Below, in pieces: positions 47,930 to 60,330 of a DNA stretch of 64,000 nucleotides. Position numbers and translations under genes: made by a program. Source of the DNA: Sphagnum magellanicum. Taxonomy: Eukaryota > Streptophyta > Sphagnopsida > Sphagnales > Sphagnaceae. Under the pieces are notes generated by a model. It saw nothing but the letters and a program-made list of their open reading frames with translations, did not search any database and was not told the origin of the DNA. Each line of letters begins with the position of its first letter. Position 1 is the stretch's first letter. The stretch spans positions 3,531,780 through 3,595,779 of the forward strand of contig CM038911.1 in assembly GCA_021904315.1 (NCBI GenBank). Direction: 5' to 3'.

Positions 47930-48710
47930 ATTTTTCCACGGAAATTTGTCACGCTTTTTTCCACACTGACATTTTTCCACGCTTTTCACCTCCTCCAAGT
48001 CATTTATCCACCTTTTTTCAACGCCAATTTTTTCCACATTTTTTTCCAAAATTTTTCCACGTAAATTTTTCACATTCTTTCCATTCTTTGGTTTTTCACA
48101 TTTTCCCCACACTTTGTTTCCTCATTTTTTCCCCATTTTTTCTACTATTTTTTTTTCACATTTCTCCCAGATATTTTCCACACTTTTCCCTAGTTATTTT
48201 TTCCACATATTTTTCACACTATTTTTTTCACAGCTTTTCCACACTTTTCCCATGTGTTGTTATTTTCCACACTTTTCCCATGCTATTCTTTTCCACATAT
48301 TTTCCCACACTATTTTTTTTACAGTTTTTCCACAATTTTCCCATGTTATTGTTTTCCACATATTTTCACACTTTTCTCACAGTATTCTTTTCCACATTTT
48401 TTCCACACTATTCTTTTCACAAATTTTCCACAGTTTTCCCATGTAATTGTTTTCCACATTTTTTCCACACTTTTCTCACAATATTCTTTTCCACATTTTT
48501 TCCACCCTATTCTTTTCACAAATTTTCCACAGTTTTCCCATGTTATTGTTTTCCACATTTTTTCCACACTTTTCTCACAATATTATTTTCCACATTTTTT
48601 CCACACTATTCTTTTCACAGTTTTTCCACACTTTTCCCATATTATTGTTTCCACAGTTTCCCCACATAATTCTTTTCCAAATTTTCCCCACACTACCCAA
48701 ACCACATAGC
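47930..48710. repeat. TTTTCCACA array
   Basis: About 780 bp of irregular repeats of TTTTCCACAYTTTTCCCA and TATTCTTTTCCACATTTTTT, with higher-order units of about 55-110 bp that are clearest at 48250-48620. All open frames on it (rich in Phe/Ser/His or Lys/Glu) are artefacts. It lies where intron 1 of the peroxidase would be, and also downstream of the minus-strand gene at 49.0-51.7 kb. Confidence 0.85.
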
Positions 48711-49021
48711 AAGTTCAACATTTTTTGTGGAATAATTTTTTCTTTTATAAAAATAAGGAACAAATCAATTTCCTTGTTCCATGACATTCATCCGAACACA
48801 TTACAGAACCCTCTGCCCTGAGTTGTCCACATTACAGAAGTACAAGAAAACTCAGCTATGATGCTGCAGAACCTCAAGAGGCATAGCTGATCTGAAAACT
48901 CTCATGCATATAACAAGATCTATGCCATTGCAGCAACAGAATCATGAGAAGTTGCAAGTTTTCCATGGTGATACAAAGTTTAAAGTGTGCAGAACAGTCC
49001 ACCGGATGTTTATCCACTTAC

Positions 49022-51740
49022 CAGACCCGAAGAGAACAAAGAGGCGCCCTGCCACATTGATTTTTGACTTTTCCACCCTGCATAAGTGAAATAAAGTGCA
49101 CTATGTCACTGCTGAAGTCATGGAGACTGTGAAAAGCACAAGCAACTGCACATATTTGTACATGTAGCACAAGCACATGTCCCACTACTTAAATGGACAA
49201 AAAATTTCAGTTCTTCAAGCACTCCAAACTTTGATCCAACACACAGGCCTATTGCAAGGGTTATTGATAAAATAAATCATGACACCTACATGCCCAAAAA
49301 CAGCTCCAGATGTTCACTTAAATATGGATTTAGGTGTGATCTTCTATGCAACTAAGTTCTGCATCCACTAGATTTCTAATCCCATCACTGATGGATGACA
49401 TCCCATTGGAACAGAGGACTCCCCACAGTTGCATCAGCCAGAAATGCAGAAAACTTGACATGGTGATGCTCACCAATTGAATTCATACTACCGTTAACCT
49501 TTTAACCTAACATATCCCTGTTTCAATAACTGTGGGGAAATTTTGACCCTGGGAGTAGTTGGGAGAACATAAGACTCTGATGCATCCAGTGGTTACAAAT
49601 TTCCTCTGCTCAGTCAACCAAGGTAAGCATCTTATCCAAAGCTCAATTTCCATCTTTGGTTTAGGAGCCCACTAGAGAGAGGCAGTAGAGTACCAGGTGT
49701 AATGCACGAGCACATACTTGGGCCAATCATTCCTATTCAGGAACTTCCTCTGTATGTCCTCATGTTCATTCAGGTCTACACAATACCCAACAGCATATCA
49801 AACTTCAAGAGCAACTGCATTCAGTTTGCCACTACTACAAGACCAATAAATCCATATGGCTCACAGTTTGATATTTCTCTCTCCCCAGTTGAAACGAGCT
49901 GCAAGCATTTCAGAAGCATGCTAGGGTTTTAGGCTCAACCCTGGTTATTGCAAAAGTGGCCTGCATTAACTGCAGGGACAAAATTTTGAATGCATTGCTA
50001 AGTGAACCTCCCTCCAAAGAGTCTCCTCCCCAGGGTGAAAATGCCCTTTGGGCCTCCTTTAAGTCCCAACTCAAGTAACAGACTCAATACAGATTTTCTT
50101 TCCCATAACTTTGAGCAACCTAATGTATCATGTTAATATCCTCATCAGTTTCCTTCCGACCTCACTTCACACATCTCCATAGCAAGTAGGAAGGTATTAT
50201 GGTGACTGAAAAAGGTTAGGTATGCCTCTTTTGGGGCTACTGTATGATCCTGTTCACAACTTCAATTAAGCTTTGCATCAACCACTAAAGATCATTCCAG
50301 AAATCATTCTGCACTTAAGAAATGCATTTTGCCAACAGACATCCAATGACAGTGAGTAAAAATTATTTGTCCTGTAAAACATCCACCCACTGTAGAGTTT
50401 TCTCCAGTCCTGGAATAGGGTATTGCAGTACTGTATCCACAAACTCAGGAAGACAGATATACACAGAGAAATACAATGATCACCTTATCAAAAGAGAGGG
50501 GTGAAGACACCAGTACAAATAACTCACATTTTGTAGGCATCATCATCTGAGAAGCCTGAAGGCTTGGGGATAGGCATGACAACCTGTGCCAATAGTAGAA
50601 CAACCAAGTCAATGCTAACCTGCAATCTAAACTTGTCTGTATTCCCAGAAAACAAAATACCAATATGAGACATCATTTTCTATTGTACAGATAAGGCCAC
50701 TACCAGTTACTGCGAATAAAACAGAATGTGTATAAGGTTGACGTGATTGAAAGGAAGGACAAGACAGTCATGCAATATGTTTACTGATGCAAAACTAATC
50801 ACGGTGTGTCAACTCTGCTCACATCCTCTAACAGCACACTTTGCCATGACTATCAATAATTCAAAAGGGGTTTGTACTCTTTGCAATTCCCTGAAACAAG
50901 AGAAGAAGGTACCTCAGTATCAACCCCAAAGTGTGGACTATGCCGGACCAGCTGATGAAGCCAAGATGTCTGTTGCTGTTCCATCATGACAGAGAAAGAC
51001 AAATACAAGAAAACCACACATCAGTTTGTCCATAAAATTTGTCATAGTCAACTGCATTACCGTAGTTCTAAGGTTAGGTCTAGTTAGTCTAAAGAACATT
51101 CTTCCATTTGAGAAAAGCAATCACCATTTTTGTAATAGATCTGCTTGTACTTCCCACCAAAATATTAAGGACGATCAGCATTGACAAATTCACCATCTCT
51201 GGTGCAACCTCACCATTCTTAGCCGTGATTATAACGGTACAAAACTTCGGCAATACAATTCGCTCAAACGCTGCCAGCACCAAATGCAGTCACAAAATCT
51301 GTCTTTCCAACAACTTTCCTCAACTATAGGCGGGGCTAGATTGCATGCTTTTTGTGGCAAACCAAAGCCATGTATCCTCTTCTTCGAAAATTTTAGGGTT
51401 AACCTCCGCAGTGGCAACTTGTTGCACGGCATAATCACAGAACTAAGAAGCAAGCGAATCTTTATGGTTCTCGTCTTGTATTTTCTTTCCCTCCCACTAA
51501 CAGGATTTAACGCCTTAGTTCGCCTATCGACGATTTTGAGCAGAAGAAGCAAAATAAACTTGATAAGATCTGTCTGCACCGCACTACTCAGAAAAGATAA
51601 GGAACAAGCAGAAAACATACACCATGGAACTGTTCCATTCTTGCCAACGGAACCGAGTCGCCAATCTGGTACACAGACCCCAGCACCGGGAGCAGCAAGA
51701 GAGACAGGAGAATGACGGGGAGCATGCTTCCGGACCTCAT
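49022..51740 (-). CDS. Conserved plant secretory-pathway membrane protein, exon-incomplete
   Basis: Six minus-strand exons splice well: 51621-51740, 50913-50975, 50528-50583, 49865-49898, 49694-49775, 49022-49077. Exon 1 encodes a signal peptide (MRSGSMLPVILLSLLLLPVL) and GDSVPLARMEQFHG. Then come HQLVRHSPHFGVD, VVMPIPKPSGFSDDD, SFQLGREKY, NDWPKYVLVHYTW and VEKSKINVAGRLFVLFGSG. The order matches a widespread plant family of small single-pass ER/Golgi proteins of unknown function, recognised from memory. Junction phases agree except between exons four and five, where about 45 residues are missing and the phases clash, so an exon is lost or unrecognisable. The last exon with the membrane helix was not found. 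Probably a decaying copy. Confidence 0.65.
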
Positions 51741-52292
51741 AGTGGAAAAAGTTTATCTAGTACTTCCAGAAGCTCCATATTTCAAACCACAGCTGCACTT
51801 TACTCCGAATTTCTCCACATCCCACGTTTGGCAACAAGCAGCATGCTCGTCGACAATTCTGCAAATGTGCACGTATGTGTACACACCTTGAGCCAACCCC
51901 AAAAAAAAATTCCAAACCCTCACAACTTCAGATTGAAAAGCAGCAATTGGATCTAACTCATGACATGACCTACAAAGAATCGCATCAATTTCTGTTTCTC
52001 AAATCCCCGCTCGGATCCAAGTCGAGAAACCTCAGAACGACAAATTAGGCTCTCAGAAAAACACTGGGCATTCCGGCACTAGCTTACACTCCCCCGGGGC
52101 ATCGAACTGGCAGGACGTCATAGCGGCGTTCTGTGTGTTCGGACGAATACAAAGCCTTTTTTAAAAGTGAAAGAGTAGTCAGGTGTGTGAATACAAAGCC
52201 TTTTTTTTTTTTAAATGGAAAAAAAACTAAGGGAGGGGTAGGAAGAGCAAGCCTACGTACCAACGTAGCAAAACATCGAGTATACAGGGAAT

Positions 52293-52362
52293 TGAACCCT
52301 ACACCCTGGATTCTCGTTCACTGAATTGAACCTTACACCCTGGATTCTCGTTCCCAGTTCAG
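52293..52362. repeat. 35 bp tandem duplication
   Basis: TACACCCTGGATTCTCGTTC occurs twice, 35 bp apart, within a GAACC-led unit. Just upstream, AATACAAAGCCTTTTTT also occurs twice (near 52147 and 52191). Confidence 0.7.
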
Positions 52363-52379
52363 TGCCAATAGAGTAATAA

Positions 52380-54114
52380 TCACATTTGTAATAGTTGGGT
52401 TGTTTGGAGTTTTAAGAACCAATTAAGAACCAAAGTAATGGGATAGTTGCTTGTCTTCTTCAATATCTTAAAATTTTTAACATTTGATTAGGGGAAAATT
52501 TTAATTTTAAAATAAAAGTCCACCAAGTTCAAATGGTAATTTTGCAATTTTTGGAAATTTTTCATTTCCCTATTACCATGATACCTTGGGAGCTTTGAAA
52601 TTTTTAGAAATGTTGAAAGTTTTGGAAATTATTTTTCTCAAAGATTTTTTTTTTGTTAGGAAAATATTAAATTGGTCAAAAATATTCTATTCATCGAAAT
52701 GAAAATGTCATAATTAATTAATTAATCAACAAACATTAAATACGTTGCGGAAGTACTAATTACAACCTATATTTGAAGGAGGGGAGCTAAATGTGGCTAA
52801 CAACGCCTTGTTCACTGAGTTATGATGTAACTATGCATACTTAACCTAGAAATAAAGCTACAAAAAACCAAAAAAAACCACCCATTCCTACAAATCAGTG
52901 TAGAAAGCTGCCTAATTGCAATAGATCAGTGCAGGCACAAGAGAATAAAAAACATGATAAATATGAGTTTTAGAGTTGATGGATTAAGGTTTAAAACAAA
53001 AACAAAAAGACAAGTAGCTACTGTTGATGTTGCACAACATATATGTGAATTTTTTTCAAGTTTCTTTCTTTTTTGCTCAACAACCAATATGGTGGTGCTA
53101 TAATTTTATCACTAAGAACCAGCTAGAGCACACCATAGCCACAAGACTTTGGATGGAGCCCAAGCTCAAGAATCCCCAAATGGCTTTTTTTTTGTTGATT
53201 ATAAGTCCTACCACAATGCCAAAATAAGCTCCCAAATCCTTGGCAAGTCCCAAGAAGTTCAACTAGGCTTGGTTGTAACCCAATATGTGTTTCTTTTTGG
53301 TATCAAACACACACAAGGTGTACTGTTACATCTTGCACCTCACCATTTCATTGCTCAATAAAATGTATCCAAAGCCCTATGGCAAAGCAACCAATAAATA
53401 GATCAGATTAATGAAAAGAATGGACAATCGATTTTTAGACACCATTAAACCACAATGCACATTAGGCACATACCTTGTTCTTTGAACTCTTTCGTTATCA
53501 GAATCTTCATTTCATCCCACGTTAAATCTTCAATTTCATTTCAACTCAATGTTAGTGCCCCTCCTATTTCCCTTTTATCCTCATCCTCTAAGGTGTCATC
53601 ACTAACATCTTCTTCTTCACATTCAAGCCCTTCATTGATTGGTGAGGATTTGAGGGCTCTATCACCAGCAAGAAGGTCGACCACTTCACTTCCATCAGTC
53701 CATCAGTCCATGCCTAAGGACCTTTCAAAAGCTTGTCAAAGATTATATGGCATTTTGGATTGTTTTGCAAAACAAAACTTCTTTAGGGGTTAAGTCTATC
53801 TTTTGCAAGAAAGACTTGTTCAACTTCATTCGGAAATACGAAGGGTTGGTCACTCATACGGCCATCCCCAAAATTTTGAAGGTGTCAATTGAACAGAACA
53901 ACCAATCTTCCAGCCGAGCAGTGTTGCCGAACCATTGCACCTTTAATAATTAGGTCTTGAAGCTTCTAAAATCCACTTCCAAAATCTCCTCAATTATTCC
54001 AACATAATCAACCTCTGAGCCATTAGGCTCTTCTTTAAACCGACAAGCAATGCAAGAATCACATGTGGTTCGTCGTTCATCAACATGATGCACTCGAAAA
54101 TGCCGCCCATATGA
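52380..54114. other. Intergenic, nothing recognised
   Basis: Short open frames at 53149-53361 and 53455-53793 are not recognisable. The latter is serine-rich. Confidence 0.45.
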
Positions 54115-54246
54115 CCACATTGCAGTGTAGCTCTGTGCAACAAAGCTGCATCCAACTACATTGTGCTTAATCTGCAGCTTTCCCGGACGACCGCCAGCAG
54201 CAGCAGCACGTCGTTGCGGCGGTTATTAGCTACTTCGCCACTTGCA

Positions 54247-55508
54247 ATGTCTGCATCGTCGTCGTCGTCGTCGTCGTCGACGCCAGTTCATGATCTCCGC
54301 TCCTCTTCTTTTCATCATCGCGGAGGTAAGACAATTCTCTCGTTAATATATCAATCGAATTTTGATCATTATCATTTATCATTCCTCTTCTTCTTTTCTT
54401 CTTGTTTTTGGTTCGTTTTCACGATGCCGCAACAAAATCATGGATATAATCATCATCATCATCATCGCGCAACAAAGATAGGTGAACTTTCCTCTTCCAA
54501 CTTTGCGCTAGTTTTCTTTCTTTTTTTTCCGGTGCTTTTTTTTTTTTAGTCTTCAATTAGGATTTATGAAAGCTTCTGCAAGTGTGCAAGACTTGTCTCT
54601 TCACGGAGTCCTTAAATTATTTTTTTCCAGTAGGAGAAGAAGAAGAAGAAGGAAATAGGCAATTTTGTCTTGTCTGATGAAGAAAGAACGCTAGGAGGAC
54701 TGCATGTTTTGTGAATCCACTTTTGCATGTGTACGGGTTTGGTGGCTTGGAAAGAAGAAGGTTACAGTAGTGATCTAGGAGGTTCTTCTGTTTATTTCGG
54801 CTGGAAATATTGTTGTATTCATTCCTGCTGTGCACTAATTAAAGCATGAATGAGAACATCAGTCTCACCCTGCAGCAAATTGTTGTATGAAAGCATTCTC
54901 GTCTTTCTGTTGTTGTTCTTTCACCATGGTTTCTTTAATAAAGGCAAGAGTGCTAACTTCTGTTCTGTCTGACCATTTCAGTGATGATGATGATGATGAT
55001 GATGATCTCTCTCTCTCTCTCTGGAGTCATTGCAACCCCCACTGTTGTATGGATCCAGTTGCAGAAGGACATTTGACTAGTCAGACACTAGCATCTGTTA
55101 CTTGCATGTTCTTCCCACCATCGCATGTTAATTCAGTGCTTGGAATGTCAGTCCAATTTGTTCTCTTTTGTGTTTGGAATGGGGTACTGCCTTTTTCAGA
55201 GATCTCCAATTCTTTGCAGGGTATTACTGGAACATGTATGGAAGAATTATTTGTTTTGAGGTTCACTTGTGAACTGGTGAGTACAGGGTAGTAAGAGGTC
55301 ATCTCTTGCAAAAGCAGAAACTGGTACCAATAGTCCCCTCATGAACTCAAGCAACAGCAGCAAGACAGTGTTTGTGGCTGGAGCAACAGGTGGCACTGGC
55401 AAGCGCATTGTGAAGGAGTTACTTTCAAAAGGCTTTCAGGTGCGAGCAGGTGTGCATGACCTGCAAAAGGCAAAGGCTGCTCTTCCAAGCAGTGACAACC
55501 TCGAGTTT
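54247..55508 (+). pseudogene. Plastid-type atypical SDR (NAD(P)-binding), first two exons
   Basis: Exon 1 (54247-54325) begins MSASSSSSSSSTPVHDLRSS, serine-rich like a chloroplast transit peptide. It ends at a GAG|GTAAGA donor. Exon 2 (55318-55508, acceptor AAAAGCAG) joins in frame and gives KTVFVAGATGGTGKRIVKEL, the Rossmann GxxGxxG dinucleotide site of TIC62-like and related plastid SDR proteins, then VRAGVHDLQKAKAAL, ending at TTT|GTGAGT. The GTG at 54163 is in frame, but no ATG precedes 54247. The rest of the ~250-residue domain does not follow; PP2C sequence begins within 100-250 bp. It is either truncated or a captured gene 5' end. Confidence 0.7.
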
Positions 55509-55590
55509 GTGAGTCCTTTCACTATTTCCTGAAGTCCCTGACAAGGGTTGTGTGAGCAGATTAACATGTTGAAAACACATTGTGCAGAAA

Positions 55591-57770
55591 ACACATTGGT
55601 CCTTGTTTGTGCCCTTGAAGCTGTTTGTGATGTGGGAGGGCTCAAAAGAGGACGACGGGGATAGAGATTGTGTTATGAAACATGCAATTGATTTAGCTCC
55701 AGACATGATGGTGGGCAACTACGATGCAAGCTCAGACCCTGACACGAAAGAGCAGGCAAATTTGCAGTGGGCACAGGGCAAGGCTGGTGAGAACTGAGTT
55801 CATGTTGTGCTGTCTGAGGAGCATGGATGGCTGTTTGTGGGGATTTACGATGGCTTCAATGGCCCCAATGCACCTGACTTTCTCATGAGCAATCTTTATA
55901 CTGCAATCTACCAGGAGCTCAAGGGCCTTCTCTGGGATCAGGATGACATTGGGTTTGATAGTTTTTGTCCTGGAGGAAGCCCAGAAGAGAAAGAGGCCTC
56001 TGGAGCTGTAGACTTCCCCAGTGTGGTGGGATCAGATGTTGAGGGAGATGATGAGATCCAGTGGCAGCAGTAGGGATCTTGTGGCAATAATTCTCTTTGT
56101 CAACAACTAGATTCAAAGCCCTTGGATCATTGTGTGGCAGAGTTCTGAAGGCAACAGCATAATCAACCATGTAGATCATCCTCCCATCAGGACCCTGGAA
56201 CTTGTAAATGGTGATAGGGACAGAGGATGCAAGAACATGGAGTTTTTTTATATTCCATGTGTAGAAGAACTTCCTTTGCAGAAAGTGAATGGAGCTGTTG
56301 CTGCTGCTGCTGCTGCCGCACATACTAATCTGGTGGCAACAAATAACCAGCTTACTACTGATCACAATGTGATGCAAAATGGCAACTTTTTTGACCTGGG
56401 ATGTGTCCTTGAAGAAAATGGGAACTTGGACCATGTATGTCAAGCACGTTTGTGGTTAAGAAAAACAGTGGATGATGACGAAGATGCACACAATTTTCCA
56501 AGGGAGAATATTAACTGTGATTCGCACTGTGCAGTGCCAGGAGGAAACTGCCACAGTTCAAATGTGAAGAAGCCTTCAGTCTGTAGGACAGCTGTAGAGA
56601 TGTGGGAGGATTCTGAAGGAGTACTTAATGAAGGCACTCTAGGAGAAAATGTGGAAGCAAATCACAGCCCCCACCTAGATTTGAATGGGTGTAGAGGAGA
56701 GGAAAGGATAGAGACATCAAGGGACATTGATTTTCTAGAACAAAGGATAAATTCAGAGCATACAGCTTCAGAGTAGGCAGCTTGTGGTGGTACATTTGAG
56801 AAACCTCAACCTGTGGAAAGGCTGCAGCAGAAAAAGATGAGAATCAGAGGAGATATTGAAGATAAATCATCAGTAAGAAGACCAATGGATCCTCTGGCAT
56901 TGCAGGAATTGCAGGATCGCCACACCCAACAGCAACCAGAGTTGTTGCAATGCAGGTATCCTTACCACCCACAACACATCCTGAGATTTTATCAGCTTTT
57001 ACAATTTGCTTGGTCCAGAGATATTACCGAGTTTCTGCACAGTTTCAGAAGAACTCTGTAAGAATTTCCTGTCGCTTGTACACATCTCATTTCTATGTAT
57101 CTGAGTCTGTGAGTTGAATAGTGCAAACTGCAGAAAAGCATCTGAGATCTATGATTGAACTAACTGTGATAGCTATTTCAATATGTGGGATATACTAGGT
57201 GTGAGTTGAAGCAACAGAGACTGGAGGCTGAGAAACAACTGACTCAGAAGAAACTCCAGCTCAAGCAGCAGGAAGCTCAGGACAATGAGAGGAGCTCAGT
57301 GGATCATGGTGCTGTGTTGGAAGCCCTTGAGCGTGCACTCAAAGCAACTGAGGCTGCCTTCTTAGAAATGGCTGACAGGTAGTTAGTTTTCTCCCCAGAT
57401 GAAAGCTTTCTCCTCTGCCAAAAGTTTTGGGCTTTCAGTGCTTATTAACTGCCTGTCTTAGCAAATTATTGGGCTCTTTTCCTTAAGTGTAATTATGCAG
57501 TTTGCTTGGTTAGTTTGGTCCTATACAACAAGTTCCCTTCTTCATGGTCCTCACTTTTATCTCAAACAAGATGATGCCTTGATTGGCAGGCTTTTGCATG
57601 AAAATCCAGAACTCATGGTCATGGGATCGTGTGTGCTTGTCATGCTCATGAAAGATGAGGATGTATATATCATGAATGTTGGGGATAGTCGAGCAGTTGT
57701 TGCTCAGCAACATTCAAAGAGCTGGGGTTCTCTTTCCCATGTGGACCATGCACGCACTGAATGTGCAAAA
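55591..57770 (+). pseudogene. POLTERGEIST-type PP2C phosphatase, broken
   Basis: Exon pieces in order on the plus strand. 55660-56073 carries NLQWAQGKAGEN, a TGA at 55795-55797, then [20 protein letters not shown], the metal-binding DGFNGP core. 56132-57061 is an acidic linker with a TAG at 56774-56776. 57199-57378 holds a coiled region and HGAVLEALERALKATEAAFL. 57590-57720 has [20 protein letters not shown] and [11 protein letters not shown], the second metal-binding block. These match the plant POL/PLL family, membrane-associated phosphatases in meristem signalling. Introns at GACAG|GTAGTT and TTGGCAG|GC join in frame. The family's C-terminal third (VKGSLKVTRAFG onward) is missing. It follows the SDR exons directly on the same strand. 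No product is expected. Confidence 0.8.
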
Positions 57771-59125
57771 GTTTCTGGACAAAATCAAGTTCAAACCCAC
57801 TGAACAGTACCAAGCTGGTCTTGAAAGGGTAAGTCAAACCCATCCTCCACCTATTCTCTCTAATTGATCCCTAGATGTCATAAATTATGCTGCATCTAGA
57901 ATTTTCTGAGGGTTGTAAGAATCTGGGTGCTTTGTGATTGAGGTTTCTGTGTGGTAATGGTTCGCACAATTTTTTTGGCAGCTGAGGCATCTCACCAAGA
58001 ACCAGATGTTGATGTTTCTGTAGTGAGACTGTGATGGACCAGTTAGTGCGGTGTTGAAATACCCATTTGTGAAAAAGATGGGAAATGGGACCTTTGCAAC
58101 CCATTACAAAAAAGGTTTTCGTTGGGGAAGTGGAGGCTACAGGTAAGAATAACTCCAACAACTCCATCCCTGAACTACTGATCATCATTCAATGCTGATC
58201 TCCATGGTCACACAATTGCATGCTGCAAGTTGCAAGTGTGCAAAGATCAATGAATACTGTCATGACTAAGTTTCAGCTTGATCTCCATTTTGTTTTTGCA
58301 GACCCTACGTTCAGTACACTGGCATGTATGCCACACAAGAAGGAGCAGTCAGGTAAAAGAATCTAAGATCCCATCAATCATTTTCCTCCTCATGAGGTTC
58401 TTTGAGAACCTTTGTTTGAACTCACATGCATTTTTTGTGGAATATGAATCTCTCAGATTCAAACCCTAGTAGTATTGAGCCATATGCTGCAGCTTCTTGA
58501 TGCTTAATTTCTGGATTTATTGATTTGTGCAATGCTGTTTACCACAAGGTTATGGTCGAAAACATGATGTGTCTAGCTCAAGATATCCTTGACACATGTT
58601 GTGTGAATGCTGCCCACTATTGCACAGCAAGCTGCCATTGATAACTACATTTCTTCCTTCAAACCCTAGTGGTGTATTATATGTACAAACTACAGCTCCT
58701 AGCGTAGGAGGCCCTTGCAAACAATCATGTCTTCAGCTCGTGGGTGGTTCCATGATGAGCTTCTCTATGTAAACACCAGCAAGTAACGATGTCAGATTCA
58801 AGCTGTGCAACTGAGTGCAGATGATTAGCAACTTCTTTCGTTCACATATTCTCTGTGTTTTAGTGTGGACAAATGCGGAAACTCTGGGCGTTGTAGAAGT
58901 AGCAGATGGTGTTGTTGAAATTGGAATTACAGATGCAATATTGCAGGTGTGAATGCTCATGCTTCAATTCATGATTCTCCACTTCATGTCTTTTAGGTTT
59001 TCAGGATCAGGAGCTGATGATTCGTATTTGTGGTCTGTGTATTCAGCTGCAAGATTGAGAGCGAGCCAGCCATTGTGAGGCGGATGCAGACAAAACTGTT
59101 GTTGGGACCGCACTGTTAGGGTGCA
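57740..59125 (+). pseudogene. Unrecognised exon series after the PP2C
   Basis: Several plus-strand pieces look spliced and protein-like. 57740-57828 reads [18 protein letters not shown] up to a GTAAGT donor. 57981-58142 reads EASHQEPDVDVSVV, a shift, then DGPVSAVLKYPFVKKMGNG and FATHYKKGFRWGSGGYR to a GTAAGA donor. 58302-58351 (acceptor TTTGCAG) reads PYVQYTGMYATQEGAVR to a GTAAAA donor. 58863-58948 reads WTNAETLGVVEVADGVVEIG and TDAILQ. 59049-59110 reads KIESEPAIVRRMQTKLLLG. Together they suggest one gene unrelated to PP2C, with a short frameshift near 58030. I do not recognise the family. AATAAA signals occur at 59149-59185. Confidence 0.4.
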
Positions 59126-59288
59126 CTAATGGTAAACTTAGTACATTCAATAAAGGACAGCTCTGTTGATGTACAATACAATAAAGCTTAGTCTTCACTA
59201 GGGTGGATTGTATGTGAGCATTTGGCCTTGTTGGTTGCTTGGTGATTAGAGGACACCAGTCAATGCTAGTGACCACCAAGGCACTGAT

Positions 59289-59950
59289 GTGATACTTTTT
59301 TTTAAGTAAGGTGAAAAAAGTTCGGAAATAAAGTGTAATGCTTTTTGTTAAATAATGTGGAAAACTTGAAGGAAAATAGTGCGATACTTGTTGTTAGCAA
59401 TGAAAAAAATTGGGCTACTTTTTATTAAATAACGTGAAAAACATTTGAGAAAAGTGAGATACTTTTTGTTAATAACTTGGAAAACTTGAGAGAAAAAGTA
59501 CAATGCTTTTTGTTAAATAATGTGAAAAACTTGAGGGAAAAAAGTGGGATATGTTGAGCCAGAAGTGGTTTAGCCTACCTATCATTTGGATGGAAAAGTT
59601 GGAAAAAAAATTGAGAAAATGAGTGGAATAACTTGGTTTAACATTTATGTCATAATTGTGAAAAAAGTGAAGGTAAAACAGGGATAGTATGAGCATAGTG
59701 CAGTCTAACCTCCATGTTACAAATGTGAAAATTTCATAGGAACATGTGAGATGGTGTTGAGGCAAAAATGTGGATATGAGTCAATATTTCCACGTAGTTT
59801 ATCACGCTTCTATATCCCACACTTTTGCCACACCTCTAACCCATAAATTTCCCATGCCTTGCTACAGATTTGTCACATACAGTCCATGATACGAATCATC
59901 AAAAGTGTGGCAACAGTGAGGAAAATCTATGGGAAAAATGTGGAAAACTA
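59289..59950. repeat. Degenerate tandem repeat (GATACTTTTTGTTAA / GTGGAAAA)
   Basis: About six ~45-50 bp units of GATACTTTTTGTTAAATAAT plus GTGAAAAACTTGAG lie at 59289-59555. Longer worn units follow, and the stretch closes with GGGAAAAATGTGGAAAAC near 59931. That motif is the reverse complement of the TTTTCCACA array at 47.9-48.7 kb. The text near 59798 (TTTATCACGCTT) also recalls the start of that array. Confidence 0.65.
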
Positions 59951-60330
59951 CTCCAAATGTTGTAGTGGACTCACCTGGTCATGGCTTTTTTTTTTACTCG
60001 AGGATTAGCTTGTGGACCCAATCTTCTTCCTGTTAGGATTTGTAGTACTCCAGTCTCGGACGTCCCGCAGCAAGCTATATGTGGTTCTAACGCCCTTGGG
60101 GCTGATTTCAACTTTTGCACCAATAGGAATGCGTGATTTGAGTTGAACATTGGCCTTGACTCCTTGTGTAAAGTGGGCCTAAAACACAAAAATCGATTAC
60201 CTATGTGTAGGATATAAGGATCTGGAATAGGGCTACTTCAAGAAGGAGGGCCTTTGTGTTGGGCCCTCATTCTAAGAACTGTCATATTTGAGGTCTTTAC
60301 CCAATCTAAAAAACTGTTAGAATTTTCCTT
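59951..60330. other. Unassigned sequence before the reverse transcriptase
   Basis: The 72-codon minus-strand frame at 59971-60189 has no known motif. Traces of the RT frame (RRRAFVLGPHSKNCHI, then stops) continue upstream of 60331, so the element may extend to the left. Confidence 0.35.

Noticed and set aside
48088..48821. Long Phe/His/Ser-rich open frames, up to 193 codons
   Set aside because: The frames exist because the TTTTCCACA array lacks stops. All three plus frames are open and repetitive.
55919..56443. 174-codon minus-strand frame opposite the PP2C exons
   Set aside because: The plus strand carries clear PP2C motifs at the overlapping left end. The minus peptide matches no family I know, so it is treated as a shadow.
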